Positions 39,301 through 53,760 of a DNA stretch of 64,000 bases are shown here, piece after piece. Positions within the stretch are counted from its first letter, which is position 1, and every line of letters starts with the position of its first letter. Source of the stretch: Erinaceus europaeus (lineage: Eukaryota; Chordata; Mammalia; Eulipotyphla; Erinaceidae); the NCBI RefSeq assembly GCF_950295315.1, contig NC_080181.1, positions 36,733,375 to 36,797,374 on the forward strand, given 5' to 3'. The translations under genes and the position numbers were made by a program. The notes beneath the pieces were generated by a model. That model ran no database searches, was not told the DNA's origin, and saw only the letters and a list, made by a program, of their open reading frames with translations.

Positions 39301-42300
39301 CTAGGCGCAATCAAGACCAACCACTTGCACCTGTGTGTGAAGCTTCAAAAAAAATAGGCACAATCAAGACAAACCACTTCTCCTGTGTGCGAATCTAAAA
39401 AAAAATGCTAGGCACAATAAAGACAAACCACTTGCACCTGTGTGTGAATATACAAAAAAAAAAACCTAGGCGCATTCAAGACAAACCACTTGCACCTGTG
39501 TACGAATCTTAAAAAAAAAAAAACTATGCATAATCAAGACAAACCACTTGCACCTGTGTGTGAATCTAGAAAAAAAAAACCTAGGCACAATCAAGACTAA
39601 CCACTTGCACCTGTGTGTGAATCTACAAAAAAAAAAACCTAGGCGAAATCAAGACAAACCACTTGCACCAGTGTGCGAATCTTAAAAAAAAACAATCCTA
39701 GCGCCATCAAGACAAACCAATTGCACCTGTGTGCGAATCGAGAAACAACACACACCTGGGCGCAATCAAGACAAACCACTTGCACCTTTGTGCGAATCTT
39801 CAAAAAAAAAGCCTAGGCACTATCAAGACAAACCACTTGCACCTGTGTGTGAATCTACAAAAAAAAAAAAACCTAGGCGCATTCAAGACAAAGCACTTGC
39901 ACCTGTGTACGAATCTTCAAAAAAAAATATGCATAATCAAGACAAACCACTTGCACCTGTGTGTGAATCTACAAAAAAAAAACCTAGGCACAATCAAGAC
40001 AAACCACTTGCACCTGTGTGTGAATCTACAAAAAAGAAAACCTAGGCGCAATCAAGACAAACCACTAGCACCTGTGTGCGAATCTACAAAAAAAAAACCT
40101 AGGCGTAATAAAGACAAACCACTTGCACCTCTGTGTGTGAATCTACAAAAAAAAACCTAGGCGCATTCAAGACAAACCACTTGCACCTGTGTACGAATCT
40201 TCAAAAAAAAAACTATGCATAATCAAGACAAACCACATGCAACTGTGTGTGAATCAACAAAAAAAAACCTAGGCACATTCAAGACAAACCACTTGCACCT
40301 ATGTGTGAATCTACAAAAAAAAAAAAAAAAACCAAGGCGCAATCAAGACAATCCACTTGAACCTGTGTGCGAATCTACAAAAAATAAAATGCTAGGCGCA
40401 ATCAACTCAAACCACTTGAACCTGTGTGCGAAACTATAAACAACACACACCTGGGATCAATCATGACAAACCCCATGCATCTGTGTGGGAATCTGAAAAC
40501 AACACACACCTGGGCACATTCAAGTGAAACCACTTGCAACTGTGTGCAAATCTAAAAACAACACACACCTGGGCGGAATCAAGATCAACCAATGGCACCT
40601 GTGTGAGAATCTGCAAAAAACAAAAAACTATGTGCAATCAAGACAAACCACGTGCACCTGTGAGCGAATATTCAAAAAAAAAATAGGCGCAATCAAGTGA
40701 AACCACTTGCACCTGTGTGCGAATCAAAAAAAAAAAAAAAACAATCCTAGGGCCCATCAAGACAAACCAATTGCACCTGTGTGCGAATCGAGAAACAACA
40801 CACACCTGGGCGCAATCAAGACAAACCACATGCACCTGTGTGCGAATCTTCAAAAAAAAAAAAACCCTAGGCACAATCAAGACAAACCACTTGCACCTGT
40901 GTGTGAATATACAAAAAAAAACCTAGGCGCAATCAAGACAAACCACTTGCACCTGTGTGCGAATCTTCAAAAAAAAATATTATGCGTAATCAAGACAAAC
41001 CACTGCCACCTGTGTGTGAATCTACAAATAAAAACCTAGTCGCAATCAAGACAAACCACTTGCACCTGTGTGCGAATCTCCAAAAAAAAAAAAACTAAGC
41101 GCAATCAAGACAAACCACTTGCACCTGTGTGCGAATCATCTAAATAAAAACATAGGCACAATCAAGAAAAACTACTTGCACTTGTGTGCGAATCTACAAA
41201 AAAAAAAACCAAGGCGTAATCAAGAGAAACCAATTTCACCTGTGTGCGAATCTACAAACAACACACACCTGGGCGCAATCAAGACAAACCACTTGCACCT
41301 GTGTGAATCTAAAAAAAAAAAAATCCTAGGCGCAATCAAGAGAAACCACTTGCACCTGTGTACAAATCTTCCAAAAAAAAAAAAAAAAAAACCCTAGGGG
41401 CAATCAAGACAAACCACTTGCACCTCTGTGCAAATCTAAAAAAAAAAAACCTAGGTGCAATGAAGACAAACCACTTGCACCTGTGTGCGAATCTACAAAA
41501 AAAAAAAAATGCTAGGCGCAATCAATTCAAACCACTTGCACCTGTGTGCGAAACTATAAACAACACACACCTGGGGTCAATCATGACAAACCACTTGCAC
41601 CTGTGTGGGAATCTGAAAACAACACACACCTGGGCACATTCAAGTGAAACCACTTGCAACAGTGTGCAAATCTAAAAACTACACACACCTGGGCCGAATC
41701 AAGATCAACCAATTGCACCTGTGTGTGAATCTACAAAAAACAAAAACCTATGCGCAATCAAGACAAACCACGTGCACCTGTGAGCGAATATTCAAAAAAA
41801 AATAGGCGCAATCAAGAGAAACCACTTGCACCTGTGTGCGAATCTTCAAAAAAAAAAACCTGAGCGTAATCAAGACAAACCACTTGCACCTGTGTGTGAA
41901 TCTATAACAAAAAAACCCAAGGCGCAATCAAGAGAAACCAATTTCACCTGTGTGCGAATCTACAAACAACACACACCTCGGCGCAATCAAGACAAAACAC
42001 TTGCACCTGTGTGCGAATCTAAAAAAAAAAAAAAAAACCTAGGAACAATCAAGACAAACCACTTGCACCTGTGTGCGAATCTTCAAAAAAAAAAAAACCT
42101 GAGAGTAATCAAGACAAACCACTGGCACCTGTGTGTGAATCTACAAAAAAAAAAAAAAACCAAGGCGCAATCAAGACAAACCACTTGCACCTGTGTGTGA
42201 ATCTACAACGAAAAAACCCAAGGCGAAATCAAGAGAAACCAATTGCACCTGTGTGCTAATCTACAAACAACACAAACCATGGCAAAATCAAGACAAAGCA

Positions 42301-42435
42301 ATTGCACCTGTGTGTGAATCTACAAAAAAAAACCTAGGCGCAATCAAGACAAACCACAGGCACCTGTGTGCGAATCTCCAAAAAAAAAAAAAAAACCAGG
42401 CGCAATCAAGACGAACCACTTGCACCTGTGTGTGA
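36390..42435 (+). repeat. Higher-order unit C1 (~6,046 bp)
   Basis: It is the left copy of a tandem duplication with C2. It begins at a monomer with GTGTGTGAAACTAC and ends after a CCAGGCGC monomer with AAGACGAACC. Cassettes lie at 36,860, 39,051, 40,379 and 41,509. It also includes a distinctive run, CACCTGTTTTTGAATCTAG then AAATCAGGGCGC, near 38,980-39,020. No gene is present. Confidence 0.85.
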
Positions 42436-45400
42436 AACTACAAAAAAAAAAAACCTAGGCGCAATCAACACAAACCACTTGCACCTGTGTACGAATCTTA
42501 AAAAAAAAAACTATGCATAATCAAGACAAACCACTTGCACCTGTGTGTGAATCTAGAAAAAAAACCTAGGCACAATCAAGACTAACCACTTGCACCTGTG
42601 TGTGAATCTTAGAAAAAACAATCCTAGGCGCCATCAAGACAAACCAATTGCACCTGTGTGAGAATCGAGAAACAACACACACCTGGGCGCAATCAAGACA
42701 AACCAGTTGCACCTTTGTGCGAATCTTCAAAAAAAAAAAACCTAGACACAATCAAGACAAACCACTTGCACCTGTGTGTGAAACTACAAAAAAAAAAAAC
42801 CTAGGTGCAATCAACACAAACCACTTGCACCTGTGTACGAATATTAAAAAAAAAAACCTGAGCATAATCAAGACAAACCACTTGCACCTGTGTGTGAATC
42901 TACAAAAAAAAAAAAACCAAGGCGGATTCAAGACAAACCACTTGCACCTGTGTGCGAATCTACAAAAAATAAAATGCTAGGCGCAGTCAAGACAAAACAC
43001 TTGCACTTGTGTGCGAAACTATAAACAACACACACCTGGGGTCAATCATGACAAACCACTTGCACCTAGGTGGGAATCTGAAAACAACACACACCTGGGC
43101 ACATTCAAGTGAAACCACTTGCAACTGTGTGCAAATCTACAAACAACACACACCTGGGTGGAATCAAAATCAACCAATTGCACCTGTGTGTGAATCTACA
43201 AAAAACAAAAACCTATGCGCAATCAAGAAAAACCACGTGCACCTGTGAGCGAATATTCAAAAAAAAATAGGCGCAATCAAGAGAAACCACTTGCACCTTT
43301 GTGCGAATCAAAAAAAAAAACAATACTAGGCCCCATAAAGACAAACCACTTGCACCTGTGTGCGAACCTTCAAAAAAAAATTATGCATAATCAAGAAAAA
43401 CCACTGCCACCTGTGTGTGAATCTACAAAAAAAAAAAACCTAGGCGCCATCAAGACAAACCACTTGCACCTGTGTGCGAATCTCCAAAAAAAAAAACTAA
43501 GCGCAATCAAGACAAACCACTTACACCTGTGTGCGAGTCTTCAAAATAAAAACATAGGCACAATCAAGAAAAACCACTTGCACTTGTGTGCGAATCTACA
43601 ACAAAAAAAACCAAGGCGTAATCAAGAGAAACCAATTTCACCTGTGTGCGAATCTACAAACAACACACACCTGGGCGCAATCAAGACAAACCACTTGCAC
43701 CTGTGTGCAAATCTAAAAAAAAAATCCTAGGCACAATCAAGACAAACCACTTGCACCTGTGTGCGAAGCTTCAAAAAAAAATAGGCACAATCAAGACAAA
43801 CCACTTGCACCTGTGTGCGAATCTAAAAAAAAATGCTAGGCGCAATAAACACAAACCATTTGCTCCTGTGTGTGAATCTACAAAAAAAAACCTAGGCGTA
43901 TTCAAGACAAACCACTTGCACCTGTGTACGAATCTTCAAAAAAAAAACTATGCAAAATCAAGACAAACCACATGCACCTGTGTGTGAATCTACAAAAAAA
44001 AAACCTAGGGGCAATCAAGACAAACCACTTGCACCTGTGTGCAAATCTAAAAAAAAAAAAAACCAAGGCGCAATCAAGACAAACCACTTGCACCTGTGTG
44101 CGAATCTACAAAAAAAAAAAAAAATCCTAGGCACAATCAAGACAAACCACTTGCACCTGTGCATGAATCTACAAAAAAAACCTAGGCGCAATCAAGACAA
44201 ACCACTTGCACCTGTTTGCGAATCTACAAAAAATAAAATCCTAGGCGCAATCAATTCAAACCACTTGCACCTGTGTGCGAATCTAAAAAAAAAAAAATGC
44301 TAGGCGCAATCAAGAAAAACCACTTGCACCTGTTTGCGAAGCTTCAAAAAAAAAATAGGCACAATCAAGACAAACCACTTGCACCTGTGTGCGAATCTCA
44401 AAAAAAAGCTAGTCGCAATAAAGACAAACCACTTGCACCTGTGTGAATCTACAAAAAAAACCTAGGCGCAATCAAGACAAACCACTTGCACCTGCGTGCG
44501 AATCTTCAAAAAAAAAAAAAACCTAGGCACAATCAAGACAAACCACTTGCACCTGTGTGTGAATCTACAAAAAAAAAAACCCAGGCGCAATCAAGACAAA
44601 CCACTTGCACCTGTGTGCGAATCTTAAAAAAAAACAATCCTAGGCGCCATCAAGACAAACCAATTGCACCTGTGTGCGAATCTCCAAAAAAAAAAAAAAA
44701 ACTAAGCGCAATCAAGACAAACCACTTGCACCTGTGTGCGAATCTTCAAAAAAAAAAAAACATAGGCACAATCAAGAAAAACCACTTGAACCTGTGTGCG
44801 AATCTACAACAAAAAAAACCAAGGCGTAATCAAGAGAAACCAATTTCACCTGTGTGCGAATCTACAAACAGCACACACCTGGGCACAATCAAGACAAACC
44901 ACTTGCACCTGTGTGCGAATCTAAAAAAAAAAAAAAAACCAAGGCGCAATCAAGACAAACCACTTGCACCTGTGTGCAAATCTAAAAAAAAAAACACCTA
45001 GGCGCAATCAAGACAAAATACTTTCACCTGTGTGCGAATATACAAAAAAAAAATCCTAGGCACAATCAAGACAAATCACTTGCACCTGTTTTTGAATCTA
45101 GAAAAAAAATCAGGGCGCAATCAAGACATACCACTTGAACCTGTGTGCGAATCTACAAAAAATAAAATCCTAGGCGCAATCAATTCAAACCACTTGCACA
45201 TGTGTGCGAAACTATAAACAACACACACCTAGGGGCAATCATGACAAATGACTTGCACCTGTGTGGGAATCTGAAAACAACACACACCTTGGCACATTCA
45301 AGTGAAACCACTTGCAACTGTGTGCAAATCTAAAAACAACACACACGTGGGCGGAATCAAGATCAACCAATTGCACCTGTGTGTGAATCTTGAAAAAACA

Positions 45401-48400
45401 AAAATCTAGGCGCAATCAAGACCAACCACTTGCACCTGTGTGTGAAGCTTCAAAAAAAAATAGGCACAATCAAGACAAACCACTTCTCCTGTGTGCGAAT
45501 CTAAAAAAAAAATGCTAGGCACAATAAAGACAAACCACTTGCACCTGTGTGTGAATATACAAAAAAAAAAACCTAGGCGCATTCAAGACAAACCACTTGC
45601 ACCTGTGTACGAATCTTAAAAAAAAAAACTATGCATAATCAAGACAAACCACTTGCACCTGTGTGTGAATCTAGAAAAAAAAAACCTAGGCACAATCAAG
45701 ACTAACCACTTGCACCTGTGTGTGAATCTACAAAAAAAAAAACCTAGGCGAAATCAAGACAAACCACTTGCACCAGTGTGCGAATCTTAAAAAAAAACAA
45801 TCCTAGGCGCCATCAAGACAAACCAATTGCACCTGTGTGCGAATCGAGAAACAACACACACCTGGGCGCAATCAAGACAAACCACTTGCACCTTTGTGCG
45901 AATCTTCAAAAAAAAAGCCTAGGCACTATCAAGACAAACCACTTGCACCTGTGTGTGAATCTACAAAAAAAAAAAACCTAGGCGCATTCAAGACAAAGCA
46001 CTTGCACCAGTGTACGAATCTTCAAAAAAAAAATATGCATAATCAAGACAAACCACTTGCACCTGTGTGTGAATCTACAAAAAAAAAACCTAGGCACAAT
46101 CAAGACAAACCACTTGCACCTGTGTGTGAATCTACAAAAAAGAAAACCTAGGCGCAATCAAGACAAACCACTAGCACCTGTGTGCGAATCTACAAAAAAA
46201 AAACCTAGGCGTAATAAAGACAAACCACTTGCACCTCTGTGTGTGAATCTACAAAAAAAAACCTAGGCGCATTCAAGACAAACCACTTGCACCTGTGTAC
46301 GAATCTTCAAAAAAAAAAACTATGCATAATCAAGACAAACCACATGCAACTGTGTGTGAATCAACAAAAAAAAAACCTAGGCACATTCAAGACAAACCAC
46401 TTGCACCTATGTGTGAATCTACAAAAAAAAAAAAAAAAACCAAGGCGCAATCAAGACAATCCACTTGAACCTGTGTGCGAATCTACAAAAAATAAAATGC
46501 TAGGCGCAATCAATTCAAACCACTTGAACCTGTGTGCGAAACTATAAACAACACACACCTGGGGTCAATCATGACAAACCCCATGCATCTGTGTGGGAAT
46601 CTGAAAACAACACACACCTGGGCACATTCAAGTGAAACCACTTGCAACTGTGTGCAAATCTAAAAACAACACACACCTGGGCGGAATCAAGATCAACCAA
46701 TGGCACCTGTGTGTGAATCTGCAAAAAACAAAAAACTATGTGCAATCAAGACAAACCACGTGCACCTGTGAGCGAATATTCAAAAAAAAATAGGCGCAAT
46801 CAAGTGAAACCACTTGCACCTGTGTGCGAATCAAAAAAAAAAAAAAAAACAATCCTAGGGCCCATCAAGACAAACCAATTGCACCTGTGTGCGAATCGAG
46901 AAACAACACACACCTGGGCGCAATCAAGACAAACCACATGCACCTGTGTGCGAATCTTCAAAAAAAAAAAAACCCTAGGCACAATCAAGACAAACCACTT
47001 GCACCTGTGTGTGAATATACAAAAAAAAACCTAGGCGCAATCAAGACAAACCACTTGCACCTGTGTGCGAATCTTCAAAAAAAAAAATTATGCGTAATCA
47101 AGACAAACCACTGCCACCTGTGTGTGAATCTACAAATAAAAACCTAGTCGCAATCAAGACAAACCACTTGCACCTGTGTGCGAATCTCCAAAAAAAAAAA
47201 AACTAAGCGCAATCAAGACAAACCACTTGCACCTGTGTGCGAATCATCTAAATAAAAACATAGGCACAATCAAGAAAAACTACTTGCACTTGTGTGCGAA
47301 TCTACAAAAAAAAAAAACCAAGGCGTAATCAAGAGAAACCAATTTCACCTGTGTGCGAATCTACAAACAACACACAACTGGGCGCAATCAAGACAAACCA
47401 CTTGCACCTGTGTGAATCTAAAAAAAAAAAAATCCTAGGCGCAATCAAGAGAAACCACTTGCACCTGTGTACAAATCTTCCAAAAAAAAAAAAAAAACCC
47501 TAGGGGCAATCAAGACAAACCACTTGCACCTCTGTGCAAATCTAAAAAAAAAAACCTAGGTGCAATGAAGACAAACCACTTGCACCTGTGTGCGAATCTA
47601 CAAAAAAAAAAAAATGCTAGGCGCAATCAATTCAAACCACTTGCACCTGTGTGCGAAACTATAAACAACACACACCTGGGGTCAATCATGACAAACCACT
47701 TGCACCTGTGTGGGAATCTGAAAACAACACACACCTGGGCACATTCAAGTGAAACCACTTGCAACAGTGTGCAAATCTAAAAACTACACACACCTGGGCC
47801 GAATCAAGATCAACCAATTGCACCTGTGTGTGAATCTACAAAAAACAAAAACCTATGCGCAATCAAGACAAACCACGTGCACCTGTGAGCGAATATTCAA
47901 AAAAAAATAGGCGCAATCAAGAGAAACCACTTGCACCTGTGTGCGAATCTTCAAAAAAAAAAACCTGAGCGTAATCAAGACAAACCACTTGCACCTGTGT
48001 GTGAATCTATAACAAAAAAACCCAAGGCGCAATCAAGAGAAACCAATTTCACCTGTGTGCGAATCTACAAACAACACACACCTCGGCGCAATCAAGACAA
48101 AACACTTGCACCTGTGTGCGAATCTAAAAAAAAAAAAAAAAAACCTAGGAACAATCAAGACAAACCACTTGCACCTGTGTGCGAATCTTCAAAAAAAAAA
48201 AACCTGAGAGTAATCAAGACAAACCACTGGCACCTGTGTGTGAATCTACAAAAAAAAAAAAAAACCAAGGCGCAATCAAGACAAACCACTTGCACCTGTG
48301 TGTGAATCTACAACGAAAAAACCCAAGGCGAAATCATGAGAAACCAATTGCACCTGTGTGCTAATCTACAAACAACACAAACCATGGCAAAATCAAGACA

Positions 48401-48540
48401 AAGCAATTGCACCTGTGTGTGAATCTACAAAAAAAAACCTAGGCGCAATCAAGACAAACCACAGGCACCTGTGTGCGAATCTCCAAAAAAAAAAAAAAAA
48501 CCAGGCGCAATCAAGACGAACCACTTGCACCTGTGTGCGA
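42436..48540 (+). repeat. Higher-order unit C2 (~6,105 bp)
   Basis: It is the right copy of C1 in the same monomer order. The offset rises from 6,046 to ~6,104 bp after ~42,774-42,840, because C2 has one extra monomer there (an AACTAC A-tract with CCTAGGTGC). Otherwise only scattered substitutions and A-tract differences were seen, for example CGCAGTCAAG at ~42,982. Cassettes lie at 42,962, 45,157, 46,487 and 47,614. Confidence 0.85.
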
Positions 48541-49976
48541 ATCAAAAAAAAAATGCTAGGCGCAATAAAGACAAAACACTTGCACCTGTGCGCTAATCTT
48601 CAAAAAAAAAAAAAAAAAACTAGGCGCAATCAAGACAAACCACTTACACCTGTTTGCGAATCTAAAAAAAAACAATCTTAGGCTCCAAAAAGACAAAAGC
48701 AATTGCACCTGTGTGCGAATCTAGAAACAACAAACACCTGGGCGCAATCAAAACAAACCCCTTGCACTTGTGTGCAAATATTCAAAAAAAAAATTCTAGG
48801 GGCAATCAAGAAAAACCACTTACACCTGTGTGTGAACCTACAAAAAAAAACATAGGCACAAGCAAGACAAACCAATTGCACCTGTGTGAGAATCTAAAAA
48901 ATAATGCTAGGCGCAATAAAGACAAACCACTTGCACCTGTGTGTGAATCTACAAAAAAAACCTAGGCGCAATCAAGACAAACCACTTGCACCTGTGTGCG
49001 AATCTACAAAAAAAAATCCTAGGCACAATCAAGACAAACCACTTGCACCTGTGTGCGAACCTACAAAAAATAAAATCCTAGGCGCAATCAATTCAAACCA
49101 CTTGCACCTGTGTGCGAAACTATAAACAACACACACCTAGGGGCAATCATGACAAACGACTTGCACCTGTGTGGTAATCTGAAAACAACACACACCTGGG
49201 CACATTCAAGTGAAACCACTTACAACTGTGTGCAAATCTAAAAACAACACACACCTGGGCCGAATCAAGATCAACCAATTGCATCTGTGTGTGAATCTAC
49301 AAAAACAAAAACCTAGGCGCAATCAAGACAAACCACTTGAACCTGTGTGCGAAGCTTCAAAAAAAAATAGGTACAATCAAGACAAACCACTTGCACCTGT
49401 GTGCGAATCTAAAAAAAAACATGCTAGGCGCAATCAAGACACACCACTTGCACCTGTGTGCAAAGCTTAAAAAAAAATAGGCACACTGAAGACAAACCAC
49501 TTGCACCTGTGTGCGAATCTAAAAAAAAAAAAGCTAGGCGCAATAAAGACAAACCACTTGCACCTGTGTGTGAATCTACAAAAAAAAACCTAGGCGCAAT
49601 CAAGACAAACCACTTGCACCTGTGTGCGAATCTTAAAAAAAAAAAAATCCTAGGCGCCATCAAGACAAACCAATTGCACCTGTGTGCGAATCTTCAAAAA
49701 AAAATTCTAGGGGCAATCAAGACAAACCACTTACACCTGTGTGTGAATCTACAAAAAAAAACATAGGCAAAAGCAAGACAAACCACTTGCACCTGTGTGA
49801 GAATCTAAAAAAAAATCCTACGCGCAATCAAGACAAACCACTTGCACCTGTGTGCGAATCTACAAAAAATAAAATCCTAGGCGCAATCAATTCAAACCAC
49901 TTGCACCTGTGTGCGAATCTACAAAAAATAAAATGCTAGGCGCAATCAATTCAAACCACTTGCACCTGTGTGCGAA
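48541..49976 (+). repeat. Mosaic segment between domains C and D
   Basis: It contains domain-A-type monomers in A order at ~48,710-48,900 (CTAGAAACAACAAACACC, then TTCTAGGGGC, then ACATAGGCACAAGC). These are followed by GAAGCTTC-type monomers (~49,352, ~49,465) and one cassette at 49,063-49,308. It is built from pieces typical of both neighbours. No gene is present. Confidence 0.7.
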
Positions 49977-51724
49977 TCTACAACAAAAAAAACTAAGGCG
50001 TAATCAAGAGAAACCAATTGCACCTGTGTGCTAATCTACAAACAACACAAACCAGGGCGCAATCAAGACAAACCAATTGCACCTGTGTGTCAATCTACAA
50101 AAAAAAAACCTAGGCACAATCAAGAAAAACCACTTGAACCTGTGTGCGAATCTTCAAAAAAAAAACATAGGCACAATCAAGACAAACCACTTGAATCTGT
50201 GTCCGAATCTACAACAAAAAAAAACTAAGGCGCAATCTAGAGAAACCTATTTCACCTGTTTGCGAATCTACAAACAACACACACCTGGGCGCAATCAAGA
50301 CAAACAACTTGCACCTGTGTGCGAATCTTCAAAAAAAAAAAAACCTGAGCGTAATCAAGACAAACCACTTGCACCTGTGTGTGAATCTACAAAAAAAAAA
50401 AAACCAAGGCGCAATCAAGACAAACCACTTGCACCTGTGTGCGAATCTTCAAAAAAAAAAATTAGGCACAATCAAGACAAACCACTTGTACCTGTGTGCG
50501 AATCTACAACAAAAAAAAAAACCAAGGCGCAATCAAGAGAAACCTATTTCACCTGTGTGCGAATCTAAAAACAACACACACCTGGGCGCAATCAAGACAA
50601 AACACTTGCACCTGTGTGCGAATCTAAAAAAAAAAAAAACCTAGGCACAATCAAGACAAACCACTTGCACCTCTGTGCGAATCTTCAAAAAAAAAAAAAA
50701 ACTCGGCACAATCAAGACAAACCAATTGTACCTGTGTACGAATCTAGTAACAACAAACACCTGGGCGCAATCAAGACAAACCCCTTGCACTTCTATGCGA
50801 ATCTTCAAAAAAAAAATTCTAGGGGCAATCAAGACAAACCACTTACACCTGTGTGTGAACCTACAAAAAAAAAAACATAGGCACAAGCAAGACAAACCAC
50901 TTGCACAAGTGTGAGAATCTAAAAAAAAAAATCCTACGCGCAATCAAGACAAACCACTTGCACCTGTGTGCGAAGTTTCAAAAAAAAATAGGCACAATAA
51001 AGACAAACCACTTGCACCTGTGTGCGAATCTAAAAAAAAAATGCTAGGCGCAATCAAGAAAAACCACTTGCACCTGTGTGCGAATCTTCAAAAAAAAAAC
51101 ATAGGCAAAATCAAGACAAACCACTTGAATCTGTGTGCGAATCTACAACAAAAAAAAAACCAAGGCGCAATCTAGAGAAACAAATTTCACCTGTGTGCGA
51201 ATCTACAAACAACACACACCTGGGCGAAATCAATACAAAACACTTGCACCTGTGTGCGAATCTAAAAAAAAAAAAAAAAAAAACCTAGGCACAATCAAGA
51301 CAAACCACTTGCACCTCTGTGCGAATCTAAAAAAAAATGCTAGGCGCAATCAAGACAAACCACTTGCACCTGTGTGCGAAGTTTCAAAAAAAAATAGGCA
51401 CAATCAAGACAAACCACTTGCACCTGTGTGTGAATCTTAAAAAAAAAAATCCTAGGCGCCATCAAGACAAACCAATTGCAGCTGTGTGCGAATCGAGAAA
51501 CAACACACAACTGGGCGCAATCAAGATAAACCACTTTCACCTTTGTGCGAATCTTCAAAAAAAAAAAACCTAGGCACAATCAAGGCAAACCACTTGCACC
51601 TGTGTGTGAATCTACAAAAAAAACCTAGGCGCAATCAAGACAAACCACTTGCACCTGTGTGCGAATCTACAAAAAATAAAATGCTAGGCGCAATCAATTC
51701 AAACCACTTGCACCTGTGTGCGAA
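49977..51724 (+). repeat. Higher-order unit D1 (1,748 bp, ~30 monomers)
   Basis: It starts with a CTACAACA A-rich monomer carrying CTAAGGCGTAATC and ends with the AAAATGCTAGGCGCAATCAATTC monomer. The same start recurs at 51,725, 57,110, 57,350 and 59,877. Characteristic markers are GTGTCCGAATC, GCACAAGTGTGAG, GCACTTCTATGCG and the GAAGTTTC linker. Much of its first half resembles the head of domain A, which suggests common origin. Confidence 0.8.
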
Positions 51725-52486
51725 TCTACAACAAAAAAAACTAAGGCGTAATCAAGAGAAACCAATTGCACCTGTGTGCTAATCTACAAACAACACAAAC
51801 CAGGGCGCAATCAAGACAAACCACTTGCACCTGTGTGTCAATCTACAAAAAAAAACCTAGGCACAATCAAGAAAAACCACTTGAACCTGTGTGCGAATCT
51901 TCAAAAAAAAAACATAGGCACAATCAAGACAAACCACTTGAATCTGTGTCCGAATCTACAACAAAAAAAAACCAAGGCGCAATCTAGAGAAACCTATTTC
52001 ACCTGTGTGCGAATCTACAAACAACACACACCTGGGCGCAATCAAGACAACTTGCACCTGTGTGCGAATCTTCAAAAAAAAAAAACCTGAGCGTAATCAA
52101 GACAAACCACTTGCACCTGTGTGTGAATCTACAAAAAAAAAAAAACCAAGGCGCAATCAAGACAAACCACTTGCACCTGTGTGCGAATCTTCAAAAAAAA
52201 AAATTAGGCACAATCAAGACAAACCACTTGTACCTGTGTGCGAATCTACAACAAAAAAAAACCAAGGCGCAATCAAGAGAAACCTATTTCACCTGTGTGC
52301 GAATCTAAAAACAACACACACCTGGGCGCAATCAAGACAAAACACTTGCACCTGTGTGCGAATCTAAAAAAAAAAAAAAACCTAGGCACAATCAAGACAA
52401 ACCACTTGCACATCTGTGCGAATCTTCAAAAAAAAAAAAAAAAACTCGGCACAATCAAGACAAACCAATTGTACCTGTGTACGAAT
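51725..52486 (+). repeat. Higher-order unit D2 (truncated)
   Basis: It repeats the first ~760 bp of D1 at an offset of 1,748 bp. A small deletion at ~52,050 leaves AAGACAACTTGCACC. It then breaks at a 21-A tract (52,491-52,511) and joins sequence of domain-C type. Confidence 0.8.
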
Positions 52487-53520
52487 CTCCAAAAAAAAAA
52501 AAAAAAAAAAATAGGCGCAATCAAGACAAACCAATTGCATCTGTGTGTGAATCTACAAAAAAAAACTATGCGCAATCAAGACGAACCACGTGCACCTGTG
52601 AGCGAATATTCAAAAAAAAAAAAGGCGCAATCAAGTGAAACCACTTGCACCTGTGTGCGAATCAAAAAAAAACAAACAATCCTAGGCCCCATCAAGACAA
52701 ACCAATTGCACCTGTGTGCGAATCGAGAAACAACACACACCTGGGCGCAATCAAGACAAACCACATGCACCTGTGTGCGATCTTCAAAAAAAAAAACCTA
52801 GGCACAATCAAGACAAACCACTTGCACCTGTGTGTGATTCTACAAAAAAAAACCTAGGCGCAATCAAGACAAACCACTTGCACCTGTGTGCGAATCTTCA
52901 AAAAAAAATTATGCGTAATCAAGACAAACCACAGTCACCTGTGTGTGAATCTGCAAAAAAAAAACCTAGTCGCAATAAAGCCAAACCACTTGCACCTGTG
53001 TGCGAATCACCAAAAAAAAAAAAAAAACTAAGCGCAATCAAGACAAACCACTTGCACCTGTGTGCGAATCTTCAAAATAAAAACATAGGCACAATCAAAA
53101 AAACTACTTGCACTAGTGTGCGAATCTACAACAAAAAAAACCAAGGCGTAATCAAGAGAAACCAATTTCACCTGTGTGCGAATCTACAAACAACACACAC
53201 CTGGGCGCAATCAAGACAAACCACTTGCACCTGTGTGAATCTAAAAAAAAAAAATCCTAGGCGCAATCAAGACAAACCACTTGCACCTGTGTACAAATCT
53301 TCCAAAAAAAAAAAAACCTAGGGGCAATCAAGACAAACCAATTGCACCTGTGTGCAAATCTAAAAAAAAATAAAACCTAGGTGCAATCAAGACAAACCAC
53401 TTTCACCTGTGTGCGAATCTACAAAAAAAAAACCTAGGCACAATCAAGAGAAACCACTTGCAACTGTGTATGACTGTACAAAAAAAACCTAGGCGCAGTC
53501 AAGACAAACCACTTGCACCT
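52487..53520 (+). repeat. C-type segment inserted among D units
   Basis: Bases from ~52,560 to ~53,400 follow the monomer order of ~40,610-41,450 in C1. This includes the CACGTG/GAATATTC monomer, a monomer with AATCCTAGGCCCCATC, and the GTGTGAATC short monomer (~53,235). It then has a few private monomers. The flanking D2 truncation suggests recombination between D and C arrays. Confidence 0.7.
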
Positions 53521-53760
53521 GTGTGCGAATATTCAAAAAAAAAAAAACATAGGCACAATCAAGAAAAACCACTTGAACCTGTGTGCGAATCTACAACAAA
53601 AAAAACCAAGGCGTAATCAAGAGAAACCAATTTCACCTGTGTGCGAATCTTCAAAAAAAAAAAAAAACATAGGCACAATCAAGAAAAACCACTTGAACCT
53701 GTGTGCGAATCTACAACAAAAAAAACCAAGGCGTAATCAAGAGAAACCAATTTCACCTGT
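53521..53760 (+). repeat. Two-monomer tandem duplication (2 x 120 bp)
   Basis: A pair of monomers, an ACATAGGCAC type then a CTACAACA/CCAAGGCGTAATC type, occurs at 53,521-53,640 and again at 53,641-53,760. In the homologous C1 and C2 stretches (~38,632-38,752 and the C2 equivalent) the pair is present only once. This is a clear local gain. Confidence 0.85.
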
